From Hathewaya massiliensis (GTDB lineage: Bacteria > Bacillota > Clostridia > Clostridiales > Clostridiaceae), in NCBI RefSeq assembly GCF_902143515.1, contig NZ_CABFVD010000006.1, forward strand, positions 1 to 64,000: 64,000 nt of DNA, written 5' to 3'. Of this stretch, positions 1 to 9,360 are shown one piece after another. Below the pieces are notes generated by a model. It was given only the letters and a program-made list of their open reading frames with translations. It searched no databases and had not been told where the DNA came from. Each line of letters starts with the position of its first letter. Within the stretch, counting starts at the first letter, position 1. Made by a program: the position numbers and the translations under genes.

Positions 1-127
1 GAATGCGAGTTCTTTTATCTTACTCTGTTTAATTTTCAAAGACCAATTTCTTTAATTTTTGTCACTCTCTTCAAGCGACTTAATCAGTATATCAAACTGA
101 TTTTTATTTGTCAACAACTTTTTTTAA
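1..127 (-). promoter_or_regulatory. Promoter/leader of a second rRNA operon (body outside window)
   Basis: These 127 bases are identical to 14602-14728, the promoter and leader of the rRNA operon in this window, with the first difference at base 128. Read on the minus strand they hold a -35 TTGACA (109-114), a 17-base spacer and a -10 TATACT (86-91). A 16S gene is therefore expected immediately to the left of the window. Both the identity and the promoter are seen directly; the neighbouring operon is inferred. Confidence 0.9.
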
Positions 128-215
128 ATTTTTTTCTTAGTTGTTATACTGCATTACCGCAGCGACAATTAATATAATATCACATATAAATCTGTATAGA
201 AACTGAACATATCTC

Positions 216-221
216 ATTATA
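216..221 (-). promoter_or_regulatory. Possible upstream (P1) -10 box of the left rRNA operon
   Basis: On the minus strand TATAAT occurs about 130 bases upstream of the main rRNA promoter, in an AT-rich stretch. Tandem promoters are usual for rRNA operons, and the second operon has a comparable upstream TATACT (14833-14838). The -35 is poor, so this is tentative. Confidence 0.35.
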
Positions 222-360
222 CTAAATTAACTCCACATTTCTAATTTTTTTATGCTTTTTTAGGCATTTTTCTTTTATTGATACACTTGGTAAAGTTTAA
301 GTCTAAAAATGGGATTATTAAAGTAATTTAACTTTCGCAGTTATAAAATTATAATTTAAA

Positions 361-464
361 ATAAGATATAATAAGTAAGAAATATTAAGTAAGAGGTAAG
401 AGAAAATAAGTAAGAAGTAAGAATTAAGAGTTAGTAGTTTAAGTAAGAGTTAATAGTTCAAGAT
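361..464. repeat. Purine-rich degenerate tandem repeat (AAGTAAGA-like)
   Basis: The plus strand contains repeated variants of AAGTAAGA and AAGTAAGAG, giving an A/G-only tract of about 100 bases between the rRNA leader and the hem operon terminator. No ORF or RNA signature is visible in 128-464 apart from this tract. Confidence 0.5.
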
Positions 465-485
465 AAAAACTCCTTTGGAGTTTTT
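465..485 (+). terminator. Small terminator-like hairpin
   Basis: AAAAACTCC and GGAGTTTTT flank a 3-base loop, with A and T runs on both sides, so it could end transcription from either direction. It backs up the stronger hairpin at 518-556. Confidence 0.5.
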
Positions 486-517
486 ATAAAATATATTTTC
501 TTTATAAAAAGAATAAT

Positions 518-556
518 AACACCGTCAATTCATTTATCCGATAAATTGACGGTGTT
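518..556 (-). terminator. Terminator of the cbi-hem operon
   Basis: A 13-bp perfect stem (AACACCGTCAATT with AATTGACGGTGTT) whose interior also pairs (ATTTAT with ATAAAT around CCG). It lies 12 bases past the hemL stop codon and is followed on the minus strand by a T-rich stretch. Confidence 0.85.
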
Positions 557-567
557 ATACTTAGTTT

Positions 568-1872
568 TTATTTATTAAAAGCTACTTTTAAAGCCTTTTT
601 AAATACTTCTAAAGTTTTATTTATATCTTCTTCTTTATGAGCTGCTGAAAGGAATAACCCCTCAAATTGAGCTGGTGGGAATAACACACCATTTTTTAAC
701 ATCTCTCTAAAGAAAATCGCATATTTTTCAGTATCACATTTTGTTACATCATTATAGTTTTTAAATTCACCCTTAGCAAAGAATGTACATAACATAGCTT
801 TAAATCTTATTACAGTAACATCTACACCTAATTCATCTATAATTTTATTCATGCCCTCTTCAAATTTAATAGCCATGTTCTCTAGATTTTCATATATTTC
901 AGGTCTTTCTTTTAATATGTTTAAGTTTCTATATCCCATAAACATAGCAAGTGGATTTCCTGAAAGTGTACCTGCTTGATAAACTGGTCCTACTGGTGAT
1001 ACCATCTCCATTATTTCCTTCTTACCACCATAAGCTCCAACTGGAAGTCCTGCTCCTATGATTTTTCCAAAACAAGTCATATCTGGTTCTATTCCATAAA
1101 CCTCTTGTGCTCCACCAAAAGCTACTCTAAAGCCTGTAATAACTTCATCAAAAATTAATACAGAACCGTATTTCTTAGTTATATCTCTTAAATATTGTAA
1201 GAATTCTTTAGTAGCTGGTACAACTCCCATGTTTCCACCTACAGGTTCAACTATAACAGCTGCTATATCTTCACCTTGCTCTTTAAATATCTTCTCTACA
1301 GATTCAATATCATTGTATGTACATACTAATGTATCTTTCACTGTATCTGCTGGAACACCTGGACTTGTAGGCACTCCAAAAGTTATAGTTCCAGAACCCG
1401 ATTTTACAAGTAGTGCATCTGAATGTCCATGATAGCATCCTTCAAATTTAACTATTTTATTTCTCTTTGTATATCCTCTAGCTACTCTTAATGCACTCAT
1501 AGTAGCTTCAGTTCCTGAGTTAACCATTCTAACCATATCTATAGATGAATATGCTTCTACTATAAACTTAGCCATTTTAACTTCTATTTCTGTTGGAACT
1601 CCATAACTTGTTCCTCTACTAACTATATCTTCAAAACCTTTTATTAACTCTTCATTGCTATGTCCTAGTATTAGTGGTCCCCATGAACATATGTAGTCTA
1701 TATATTCATTACCATCTACATCATAAATTCTAGCTCCTTTAGCTCTATCTACAAAAATAGGATTTAATCCTACAGATTTGAATGCTCTAACAGGGCTATT
1801 TACTCCACCTGGAATATATTTTTTAGCCTCTTCAAATAATTCTTCCGATCTTTTAGTTTCTAAACCTTTCAC
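568..1872 (-). CDS. hemL: Glutamate-1-semialdehyde 2,1-aminomutase
   Basis: This PLP enzyme converts glutamate-1-semialdehyde to 5-aminolevulinate, the second step of the C5 tetrapyrrole pathway. The 434-residue protein has the family's usual length. Visible features are the N-terminal PGGVNSPVRAF motif, the GTSYGVPT segment, the NSGTEA motif of the cofactor pocket and FGKIIGAGLPVGAYGG, whose lysine forms the Schiff base. It is the last gene of the operon, 12 bases after hemB, and is followed by a strong terminator. Its substrate is made by the HemA encoded upstream in the same operon. Confidence 0.97.
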   Translation of the reverse strand: MKGLETKRSEELFEEAKKYIPGGVNSPVRAFKSVGLNPIFVDRAKGARIYDVDGNEYIDYICSWGPLILGHSNEELIKGFEDIVSRGTSYGVPTEIEVKMAKFIVEAYSSIDMVRMVNSGTEATMSALRVARGYTKRNKIVKFEGCYHGHSDALLVKSGSGTITFGVPTSPGVPADTVKDTLVCTYNDIESVEKIFKEQGEDIAAVIVEPVGGNMGVVPATKEFLQYLRDITKKYGSVLIFDEVITGFRVAFGGAQEVYGIEPDMTCFGKIIGAGLPVGAYGGKKEIMEMVSPVGPVYQAGTLSGNPLAMFMGYRNLNILKERPEIYENLENMAIKFEEGMNKIIDELGVDVTVIRFKAMLCTFFAKGEFKNYNDVTKCDTEKYAIFFREMLKNGVLFPPAQFEGLFLSAAHKEEDINKTLEVFKKALKVAFNK

Positions 1873-1884
1873 TTAACATACCCC

Positions 1885-2850
1885 CTATTTTAGCTTTTTA
1901 GCTACTTCTTTTGCAAAGTAAGTTATTATAATATCTGCACCAGCTCTTTTTATGGATAAAAGTGATTCCATTATAGCAGATTCATTTAATAATCCTTTTT
2001 CTACTGCTAATTTTAGCATAGAATATTCTCCGCTTACATTATAAGCAGCTACTGGCATATTAAAATTATTTTTAACTTCTCTTATAACATCTAAATAAGA
2101 TAGTGCAGGCTTAACCATTACTATGTCTGCCCCTTCTTCTATGTCTATTTCTACTTCTCTTAGACCCTCCATAATATTAGCAGGATCCATTTGGTATGAT
2201 TTTCTATCTCCAAAAGAAGGTGCTGAATCTGCAGCATCCCTAAATGGTCCATAGAAGGCTGAAGCATATTTTGCACTATATGCCATAATAGGAAGATTAA
2301 CAAATCCAGCCTCATCTAATGCATTTCTTATATAAGCTACTCTTCCATCCATCATATCAGAAGGAGCCACCATATCTGCACCTGCTTCTGCATGGCTTAC
2401 AGCTATTTTACCTAAGTATTTTAAGGTTTCATCGTTATTTACATATCCTTCTTTTGTTAAGATACCACAGTGACCATGGGATGTATATTCGCACATACAT
2501 ATGTCAGTTATAACATACATTTCAGGATATTTTTCTTTTATTTCTTTTACAGCCTTTTGAACTATACCACAGGAACAATATGCATCACTACCATAAGGAT
2601 CTTTTTCCTTTGGTATTCCAAATAATATAACATATTTTATTCCTAAATCTAATAATTCTTTTATCTCTTCATTTATTCTATCTACTGAAAAACGATAAAC
2701 ACCTTTCATTGAAGATATTTCTTCCTTTATATTTTCACCTTCTTCTATAAATAAAGGATAGATTAAATCCTCCACATGAAGTTTTGTCTCTCGTACCATA
2801 TTTCTTATATTTTCATTTACTCTAAGTCTTCTAGTTCTCTTTATTGTCAT
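1885..2850 (-). CDS. hemB: Delta-aminolevulinic acid dehydratase (porphobilinogen synthase)
   Basis: Condenses two 5-aminolevulinate molecules to porphobilinogen. The 321-residue protein carries the cysteine-rich [12 protein letters not shown] segment, marking the zinc-dependent class, and two Schiff-base lysine contexts, [14 protein letters not shown] and [20 protein letters not shown] ribosome-binding site precedes the ATG. It is separated from the upstream cobA-hemD gene by 205 bases that contain hairpins but no T-run, so read-through is expected. Confidence 0.97.
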   Translation of the reverse strand: MTIKRTRRLRVNENIRNMVRETKLHVEDLIYPLFIEEGENIKEEISSMKGVYRFSVDRINEEIKELLDLGIKYVILFGIPKEKDPYGSDAYCSCGIVQKAVKEIKEKYPEMYVITDICMCEYTSHGHCGILTKEGYVNNDETLKYLGKIAVSHAEAGADMVAPSDMMDGRVAYIRNALDEAGFVNLPIMAYSAKYASAFYGPFRDAADSAPSFGDRKSYQMDPANIMEGLREVEIDIEEGADIVMVKPALSYLDVIREVKNNFNMPVAAYNVSGEYSMLKLAVEKGLLNESAIMESLLSIKRAGADIIITYFAKEVAKKLK

Positions 2851-3055
2851 TTCTATTCCCCTCCCTTAAGAATTACAACCTCTGCTCTTATTATAGTCCT
2901 TATTACTTTATCTTATCAATTTCTATTTTTATAATATATGACCTTCATGCAATCATATTATAAGCAGAGTTCTTAGCTTCATAGAGAGTTTTTTCTACAC
3001 ATAAAGCTTAGAACTCCTTATCCAGAGACATAGTACTCTTTTTTCACACTTTCAT
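2851..3055 (-). other. Structured intergenic spacer inside the hem operon
   Basis: The minus strand of this 205-base gap can fold into two hairpins. One pairs GAGTTCTAAGCTT with AAGCTAAGAACTC (one mismatch), and the other pairs TATAATATGA with TCATATATTA. Neither is followed by a T-run, so mRNA processing or stability is more likely than termination. No ORF is seen here. Confidence 0.4.
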
Positions 3056-4552
3056 CTATTCTTGGATTATAGCCTCTACCACACCATCTATAGTATATTC
3101 TTTTGCTTCTTTATATACTGTTAATCCAAAACCTTCTATGGTTTTTGAAGTTACTGGTCCTATTGAAACTAATTTTGCTTTACCTTTTAATAAGGCTAAG
3201 TTTTCTTTTCCTATGATCTCTACAAAGTTTTTAACTGTAGAAGAACTAGTGAAGGTTATGAATAGTTCATTGTCTTTTTTTAATATATCAAAAATATCTT
3301 CTTTATTACTATCTTCTTTTAAAGTTTCGTAGATTTTAACTTCATCTACAAAGCATATTTCTTTTAATCCATCTACTAAAAGTTCCCTAGCTTCCTTAGC
3401 TCTTGGTATTAAAACCTTATCTTCCTTTGTAAGATTTTCTTTCAATAATTCTAATAAACTTTCAGCTACAAACTTTTCAGGTACAAAATCTGCAATAATT
3501 CCTTTTTCTTTTACAGCCTTTGCAGTTGCATTGCCTATACAAGCTATTTTTAAATTTGAAAGGCTTCTTATATCTTTATTTAAGCTAAATAGTTTATTAA
3601 AGAATATATCTACTGCATTTTCACTAGTAAAAACTAAAGTGGTATAATCCTTTATATTTTCTATAGCTTTATCTAATCCATTATTTTCAACTTCTTTTAT
3701 TTTAATTGCAGGTACCTCTATTGCATTTCCTCCAAGATCATTTATAATATCTAAAAGCCTGCTACTTTGAGTTCTTGCCCTAGTTACTATAATGTTTTTC
3801 CCAAAAAGAGGTTTTTGCTCATAGAAGTTTAACTTATCTCTTAAGCTTACTACCCCTCCAACTACGATTAAGCTAGGTGGCTGAATATTAGCTTCCATAG
3901 CTATATCATATATATCCTCTAAAGTTCCTGAAACCACCTTTTGGTAAGGCCTTGCTGCCCAATTTACAATAGCAACAGGAGTTTTACTATCTTTACCTTC
4001 TTTTATAAGATTACTGCATATGCTTTGTAAGTTAGCTATGCCCATCAAGAATACTAAAGTTCCCTCTAACTTAGCTAATGCATTCCAGTTTAATTCCTTT
4101 TCTTCTTCCTTTAAATGTCCAGTTATGACATGAAATGAAGATGCAAAATCCCTGTGAGTTATTGGGATACCAGCATAACATAGCCCACCTATAGCTGAAG
4201 TTATTCCTGGAACTACCTCAAAATCTACTCCTTTTTGAAGTAAAAACTCTCCTTCTTCTCCACCTCTTCCAAAGACATAAGGATCTCCCCCTTTTAGTCT
4301 TGTTACAACTTTTCCACTTAAAGCTTCTTCTGCTATAATTTCATTTATCTCATCTTGAGTTTTTGTATGATATTTTGACTTCTTACCAACATAAATAAAC
4401 TCACAATCTTCCCTTGCCCATTTTAAAATTTTATCATTAGCTAATCTATCGTAAACAATGACATCTGCATTTTTTACACATTCTAATCCTTTAAGTGTAA
4501 GTAATTTATAATCTCCAGGTCCTGCTCCAACTAAAAAAACTTTACCTTTCAT
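3056..4552 (-). CDS. cobA-hemD: Uroporphyrinogen-III C-methyltransferase / uroporphyrinogen-III synthase fusion
   Basis: A 498-residue bifunctional protein. Residues about 1-240 are the SAM-dependent SUMT domain (N-terminal VGAGPGDYKLLTLKG and the TRLKGGDPYVFGRGGEE motif), which makes precorrin-2. Residues about 250-498 form a HemD domain (start KPLFGKNIIVTRA; internal VFTSENAV and FTSSSTV) that cyclises hydroxymethylbilane. This fusion is common in clostridia and channels flux toward siroheme and cobalamin rather than heme. It starts one base after the hemC stop, so translation is probably coupled. Confidence 0.95.
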   Translation of the reverse strand: MKGKVFLVGAGPGDYKLLTLKGLECVKNADVIVYDRLANDKILKWAREDCEFIYVGKKSKYHTKTQDEINEIIAEEALSGKVVTRLKGGDPYVFGRGGEEGEFLLQKGVDFEVVPGITSAIGGLCYAGIPITHRDFASSFHVITGHLKEEEKELNWNALAKLEGTLVFLMGIANLQSICSNLIKEGKDSKTPVAIVNWAARPYQKVVSGTLEDIYDIAMEANIQPPSLIVVGGVVSLRDKLNFYEQKPLFGKNIIVTRARTQSSRLLDIINDLGGNAIEVPAIKIKEVENNGLDKAIENIKDYTTLVFTSENAVDIFFNKLFSLNKDIRSLSNLKIACIGNATAKAVKEKGIIADFVPEKFVAESLLELLKENLTKEDKVLIPRAKEARELLVDGLKEICFVDEVKIYETLKEDSNKEDIFDILKKDNELFITFTSSSTVKNFVEIIGKENLALLKGKAKLVSIGPVTSKTIEGFGLTVYKEAKEYTIDGVVEAIIQE

Positions 4553-4553
4553 C

Positions 4554-5456
4554 TTATGCCATCTCCTTTAGAACAATTTTAGCAAGTTCATAACCTAATT
4601 CTCTAGGGTTATCTAAAGTTCCTTTTACAGTCTTTTTAACTATTTTATTTCCTTCTTCATCGCCTAATAGACCTATAAGTTCTAATTCATCGCCTTGAAT
4701 CGTTCCTATAGCTCCAACTGGAATATGGCAACTTCCATCTATGCCATGTAAAAATGCTCTTTCTGCTGCTACTGTAATTTCTGTTTCCCTATGTGATAAG
4801 CACTTTAATACTTCTTCAATATCATTTCTATCTTTTCTAATCTCTATAGCAAGAGCTCCTTGTGCTGGTGCTGGTAATATGATATCTGTAGAAATAGGAA
4901 CAACCTTATATTTTAATTCTTTTTCTATATCTAATCTATTTATACCCGCTGCTGCTAAAATTACTCCATGAAGATTCTCTGTTTCAATTTTTTTAATTCT
5001 AGTATCCACATTTCCTCTGATTGGAACTATATCTAGGTCTTCCCTATATTTTAAAAGTTGATATTTTCTTCTCTTACTTCCAGAACCTATTTTTGCTCCT
5101 GATGGTAATTCCTCTAAAGAATTATAACCTTCCTTTAAGACTACTACATCTCTATAATCTTCTCTCTTTGGAATATAAGAAAATTTAAGTCCCTCAGGTA
5201 GTATAGATGGCATATCTTTCATACTGTGGATTGCCATATGTATATCTTCATTTAATAGTTCTTCCTCTATTTCCTTAACAAATAATCCTTTATCTCCTAT
5301 TTTGTCCAAGGATATATTTTGTATCTTATCACCTTTAGTTTTTATAATTTTAAGTTCAAAATCTATTTCTGGATGATTCTCTTTTAATCTACTTATTACC
5401 CACTTTGTTTGAGTTAATGCAAGCTTACTGCCTCTTGAACCAACTATAATTTTCAT
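4554..5456 (-). CDS. hemC: Hydroxymethylbilane synthase (porphobilinogen deaminase)
   Basis: Polymerises four porphobilinogens into hydroxymethylbilane. The 300-residue length is typical. Visible are the start MKIIVGSRGSKLALTQ, the RGNVDTRIKK substrate loop, and HGIDGSCHIPVGA, whose cysteine carries the dipyrromethane cofactor. It sits between the precorrin-2 dehydrogenase and cobA-hemD genes in pathway-related order. The ribosome-binding site is GAGGTG. Confidence 0.97.
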   Translation of the reverse strand: MKIIVGSRGSKLALTQTKWVISRLKENHPEIDFELKIIKTKGDKIQNISLDKIGDKGLFVKEIEEELLNEDIHMAIHSMKDMPSILPEGLKFSYIPKREDYRDVVVLKEGYNSLEELPSGAKIGSGSKRRKYQLLKYREDLDIVPIRGNVDTRIKKIETENLHGVILAAAGINRLDIEKELKYKVVPISTDIILPAPAQGALAIEIRKDRNDIEEVLKCLSHRETEITVAAERAFLHGIDGSCHIPVGAIGTIQGDELELIGLLGDEEGNKIVKKTVKGTLDNPRELGYELAKIVLKEMA

Positions 5457-5474
5457 ATAAAATTCACCTCAATA

Positions 5475-6077
5475 TTAAAGTTTTAAAGATTTTATATAGT
5501 CCTGTAGCTCTTCTTTTCCCATGTGAACCATAGAATTTAAAATCTCTTTTTTCTCTTTTTCATCTGTATATTTTTCTAATACTATTTTCCTGCCATATCC
5601 TAATAATTCTACATACTCCTCAAAGGACTTATCAAACTTTTCTTCTAGTTCTTTTCTTATCTTAGCACAAAGAGATGGACTATTTCCTAAAGTTGAAATA
5701 GCAATTTCTAAATCACCCCTCTTTATGGTAGAAGGAACTATAAAATCTGATAATTCTATGTTATCTACAATGTTGCAAATAATATTGTTCTCTTTGCAGT
5801 CTAGAGCAATTTTTTTATTTACTTCCTCTAAATTTGTAGCACCTATTACTAAAAAAGCATCTTTAATATGTTCTTTTTTATACTGTTCCCTTATTAAAAT
5901 AAGGTTTTTATGCCACAATTCTTTAAGCTCATAAAATTCTTCTATGAATTGCTCACTTATTACAGTAACCTTAGCCTCATATTCAAGAAATTTTTTAGCC
6001 TTTCTTATAGCCACCTTTCCTCCACCTACAATATAAACTTCCTTTTGTTTCATATCTATCATTAATGGATAATACAC
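5475..6077 (-). CDS. Precorrin-2 dehydrogenase / sirohydrochlorin ferrochelatase-like (CysG N-terminal / Met8p family)
   Basis: A 200-residue protein with an N-terminal NAD-binding Rossmann motif (YIVGGGKVAIRKAKKFL), followed by the family segment FIVPSTIKRGDLEIAISTLGNSPSLC. Members oxidise precorrin-2 to sirohydrochlorin, and some also insert iron. The length matches stand-alone versions without the methyltransferase half, which here is supplied by the CobA-HemD fusion. It lies 18 bases upstream of hemC and 31 bases after hemA. Whether it has chelatase activity cannot be told from sequence. Confidence 0.88.
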   Translation of the reverse strand: MYYPLMIDMKQKEVYIVGGGKVAIRKAKKFLEYEAKVTVISEQFIEEFYELKELWHKNLILIREQYKKEHIKDAFLVIGATNLEEVNKKIALDCKENNIICNIVDNIELSDFIVPSTIKRGDLEIAISTLGNSPSLCAKIRKELEEKFDKSFEEYVELLGYGRKIVLEKYTDEKEKKEILNSMVHMGKEELQDYIKSLKL

Positions 6078-6108
6078 TGGAGATCCTCCTATGCCACATA
6101 ACTTCTGT

Positions 6109-7353
6109 CTAATTAAAATTAAACAATTGATTTATAACTTCTATATATTCATTTACTCTTTCTTCTTTATTTAGTTCTTTTAAGTTATTTATTGGTTCTC
6201 TTATTAACCTTTTTAAAGAAGACTTAATCATTTTCTCTATAATTTTCTTTTCCCTACAATCCAAGTCTAATTTTCTATCTATATATTCTAAGGTGTCATC
6301 TTCTATTTCTCTACACCTATCATTTAAAGATTTTATTACAGGATCAAACTTTATTCCATCCATCCATTTGTAAAACTCTTCTATACTTTCTTCTATTATA
6401 ACCTTTCCTTTGTTACAAAGTTCTTCCCTTTTCTTTAAATTCTCATCAGATAGTCTTTTTAAATCATCTATATCATATATTGTGACAAATTCCAAGTCAT
6501 TTACTTCTTTTTCTACATCCCTTGGTAAAGCTAGATCTATTATATATAATTCCTTATTTAGTTTTGGGATAAATTCTTTCTTAATTATAGTATGACTTGC
6601 CGAAGTTGCTGTAAATATAATATCAACCTTATCCATAACTTTATATCTATCTTTAAAATCTAAGGTTTTCATTTTTAATTCTTTGCAATCTTTGCATATA
6701 TCTTGAAGTTTTATAACAGTCCTATTAGTCATATAAACTGTCTCTACTTTTTCTTCTTCAAAATATTTTAAAGCAAGGAGAGTCATTTTCCCTGCACCAA
6801 TTAAAAGCACTTTTTTATCTTTTAATGTACCTAATTTTTCTTTTAGATTTTTTATAGCTATATAACTTGTAGATAGTGGTATATCTGAAATTCCTAAACT
6901 ACTTTTTATTTCCTTTGAGGCAGTTATTGCCTCTCTAAATAATTTATTTAAGATTTTTTTACTACTCCCTATTTCCATAGAAGATTGTAGTGCATCTTTA
7001 ACTTGCCCTAAAATTTGATCTTCTCCTAAAACTATAGAATCAAGCCCTGAAGCTACATTATATATGTGCCTTACTGCCTCTTTGTCTCTTTTTACAAAAA
7101 AATAGTCCTTAATTAAATTTATTTTAAAATACTCACAATAAAACTGCTTTACATTCTCTATACTTGTATTAATATCTTTAGATACAATATATATTTCACT
7201 TCTATTACAAGTTGATAATATGATAACCTCTTCCATTTCCATATCAAGAAGACAATTTATAGCCTCTATTTTTTTAGTTTCTGAAAAAGCTACCTTTTCT
7301 CTTATCTCAATAGGAGTATTATTATGATTGACTCCTATTACTGCTATCCTCAT
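6109..7353 (-). CDS. hemA: Glutamyl-tRNA reductase
   Basis: Reduces glutamyl-tRNA(Glu) to glutamate-1-semialdehyde, the entry step of the C5 pathway. The MRIAVIGVNHNNTPIEIREK start, the catalytic cysteine in ILSTCNRSEIY, the GLDSIVLGEDQILGQVK motif and the NADPH-binding LIGAGKM segment are all visible. I choose the ATG at 7353 because GGAGG precedes it by 7 bases; an in-frame start seven codons upstream (7374) has no such site. The start lies inside the 3' end of cbiO (32-base overlap), suggesting translational coupling. Confidence 0.95.
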   Translation of the reverse strand: MRIAVIGVNHNNTPIEIREKVAFSETKKIEAINCLLDMEMEEVIILSTCNRSEIYIVSKDINTSIENVKQFYCEYFKINLIKDYFFVKRDKEAVRHIYNVASGLDSIVLGEDQILGQVKDALQSSMEIGSSKKILNKLFREAITASKEIKSSLGISDIPLSTSYIAIKNLKEKLGTLKDKKVLLIGAGKMTLLALKYFEEEKVETVYMTNRTVIKLQDICKDCKELKMKTLDFKDRYKVMDKVDIIFTATSASHTIIKKEFIPKLNKELYIIDLALPRDVEKEVNDLEFVTIYDIDDLKRLSDENLKKREELCNKGKVIIEESIEEFYKWMDGIKFDPVIKSLNDRCREIEDDTLEYIDRKLDLDCREKKIIEKMIKSSLKRLIREPINNLKELNKEERVNEYIEVINQLFNFN

Positions 7354-8152
7354 AATTATTCCTCCAATATTCATAAAGTTTATCCTCGCTTTGGAATAGA
7401 GGTAGATTCATATGTTTGTGAACTTTTAAAAGCCAAGGTTCATCTAGATTGGCCTTCTTTAAAAGTTCTCCTCTTTTAAATACATCTAGTACTTCCCCTT
7501 CTCCAATAACTTCTCCCTTGTTTAAAACATATATGTAATCACAACATTCATAAATCAAATCCATGTTATGACTAGTTATTACAATTTTCTTACCCTTTTT
7601 ACTAAGAGAAGAAATAAGTTCTTTTACGGATTTGGTCATTTCGGGATCTAGCCCTGCAGTAGGCTCATCAAATAAAATAACCTTGCAATCCATAGCTAAA
7701 ATTCCAGCCATAGCCACTCTCTTTTTTTGCCCATGACTTAAAAAATGAACAGGTTTATCCTTAAATTCCATAGCTCCTGCTTCCTTTAATGCTACTTCCA
7801 CTTTTTCTTTTACAACCTCTTCATTCATACCTAAATTTCTTAGGGCAAAAGCTACATCATCGTAAACAGAAGAATAAAATATTTGTTTATCAGGGTCTTG
7901 AAATACAACACCAACCTCTTTTCTAAACTCATATAAAAAAGACTTCTTATATTTAATCTTCTCACCTTTAAAATACACTGTACCTTCCTTAGGCTTTAAG
8001 ATTCCTACCATATTTAAAAATAATGTTGATTTTCCAGCACCATTAGAGCCTATTATGCCTATTATATTACCATTTTCTAAGTCCATGGATACATCTTTTA
8101 GAGCTACTGTATTATCTTCATACACATATCTCACTTTATCTAATCTTATCAT
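7322..8152 (-). CDS. cbiO: ECF-type cobalt transporter ATPase
   Basis: A 276-residue ABC ATPase with Walker A GSNGAGKST, a Q-loop in VVFQDPDKQIFY, the signature LSHGQKKRVAMAG, and Walker B ILFDEPTAGLD. These match the energising ATPase of group I ECF transporters for cobalt. It pairs with the adjacent CbiQ; the substrate-binding CbiM and CbiN subunits are not in this window. The cobalamin riboswitch upstream supports a cobalt or corrinoid role. It overlaps hemA by 32 bases. Confidence 0.9.
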   Translation of the reverse strand: MIRLDKVRYVYEDNTVALKDVSMDLENGNIIGIIGSNGAGKSTLFLNMVGILKPKEGTVYFKGEKIKYKKSFLYEFRKEVGVVFQDPDKQIFYSSVYDDVAFALRNLGMNEEVVKEKVEVALKEAGAMEFKDKPVHFLSHGQKKRVAMAGILAMDCKVILFDEPTAGLDPEMTKSVKELISSLSKKGKKIVITSHNMDLIYECCDYIYVLNKGEVIGEGEVLDVFKRGELLKKANLDEPWLLKVHKHMNLPLFQSEDKLYEYWRNNYEDSSNRSQS

Positions 8153-8184
8153 AATATCACCTACACATTTGAATTGAACATCTA

Positions 8185-8868
8185 CTATATATAAAATTCT
8201 CCATTATAAAGTTTGGTCTCTAGGGATATATTTAATTCCTCATACCTATTCATAACTCTAAAAAATAATAACTTTATAATTAAAGCTGTAGAATTATAGG
8301 ATGTTTTGAGATTTATATATCCAAATCTTAAATCCTGAGCAACATACATCTCCTTACACTCTTCTAAAAATATAAATATAAATCGATAAATTAATATAGT
8401 CATTTCTATAAAAGTTTTAGGCAACCTTAAACATTTAAATACAGCTATTAATTGATTCATTGGTATGGTAAGTGCTAATAAATATGTAGCTGATATACTA
8501 CATATGGCCCTAAAAAATAAAAGTACACCATTATTTATCCCTACTCTGGTAAGTCCAATATAGTAAGAATTACTAATTTTTATAGAAGCAATAAATAAGT
8601 CTTTGTTTGTGCCTGCCGAAAAGATAAGAGTAATTATACTAACTATAAGAAATGCTAATGGAACAGTTAAAAACCTTAAATACTGTGCTAAAGATATTCT
8701 AACCACATACATAGTAAATAAACCTAATAATAATATAAGTGCCCCAAATAAATATAAGTTCTTATTAATTAAACCGAAAATTAATATAAAAATACAACAT
8801 GTGAACTTTATCATTGGATTAAAATCTTTTAACCTGTTTGTATAGGAATACTTATCTATTAAAAGCAA
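8185..8868 (-). CDS. cbiQ: ECF transporter transmembrane protein, cobalt type
   Basis: A 227-residue membrane protein with about five hydrophobic helices and the CbiQ-type coupling segments in the C-terminal half (FIFIFLEECKEMYVAQDLR and an MNRYEELNISLETKLY tail). The start codon appears to be TTG, preceded by AAGGAT. It is the first gene after the cobalamin riboswitch and terminator at 8906-9190, and lies 32 bases before cbiO. The S-component CbiM/CbiN is absent here and must be encoded elsewhere, or the module serves another S-component. Confidence 0.88.
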   Translation of the reverse strand: MLLIDKYSYTNRLKDFNPMIKFTCCIFILIFGLINKNLYLFGALILLLGLFTMYVVRISLAQYLRFLTVPLAFLIVSIITLIFSAGTNKDLFIASIKISNSYYIGLTRVGINNGVLLFFRAICSISATYLLALTIPMNQLIAVFKCLRLPKTFIEMTILIYRFIFIFLEECKEMYVAQDLRFGYINLKTSYNSTALIIKLLFFRVMNRYEELNISLETKLYNGEFYI

Positions 8869-8905
8869 TCTTATCCTTCTCCTTCCAAATATTTAGAAAT
8901 AAAAA

Positions 8906-8934
8906 ATCCTCAAACCTTCAAAATGGTTGAGGAT
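8906..8934 (-). terminator. Riboswitch-controlled terminator before cbiQ
   Basis: On the minus strand ATCCTCAACC and GGTTTGAGGAT form a stem (one extra base) followed by six Ts. It lies between the cobalamin riboswitch and the cbiQ start, the usual place for a transcriptional expression platform. Confidence 0.85.
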
Positions 8935-9035
8935 AAAAGTCCAAATTTGTTAAAGTAAGAATAGTATTTCTATAAAATAAAGAAATAAATACTTACATTA
9001 AGTATTACACTTCCCTCCGAAGGTTACTTATAAAA

Positions 9036-9190
9036 TCTAGGTAGGTCTCCTGACTTAAGAATCAACTTACTCCTCGGCCTTCCCATAACTTTAACGTTAC
9101 AGTGGCATATTCGAGTTTCATCCTCTATTACAGTAGCGGGGGCTGTAGTGGTTTCTCACCACTTTTCCTATTAATCCACATTAGAACCTA
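9036..9190 (-). promoter_or_regulatory. Cobalamin riboswitch
   Basis: The minus strand shows the B12 riboswitch landmarks in order: the paired arms AAGTGGTGAGAAACCACT, the GCCACTG box, GGGAAGGCCGAGGAGTAAG, and the 3' box GTCAGGAGACCTACCTAGAT. With the terminator at 8906-8934 it should switch off cbiQ-cbiO and the hem genes when adenosylcobalamin is abundant. Confidence 0.95.
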
Positions 9191-9333
9191 AATCTATAAA
9201 TATATTAAATTTATCATATCTTAATTTACAACTACCTAATATATTATCATAATAAAAATATTTCTGCAATAATAAATATATTAATCTGAATTTATATTTA
9301 AGCTTTGAATTTTGAAGATATGGCAAAAAATAA

Positions 9334-9355
9334 AAAAACACCTATAGGTGTTTTT
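9334..9355 (-). terminator. rRNA operon terminator
   Basis: A perfect 11-bp palindrome (AAAAACACCTA with TAGGTGTTTTT), followed on the minus strand by a T-rich run. It lies 5 bases beyond the tRNA-Gly 3' end and closes the rRNA operon. Confidence 0.85.
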
Positions 9356-9360
9356 ACTTA

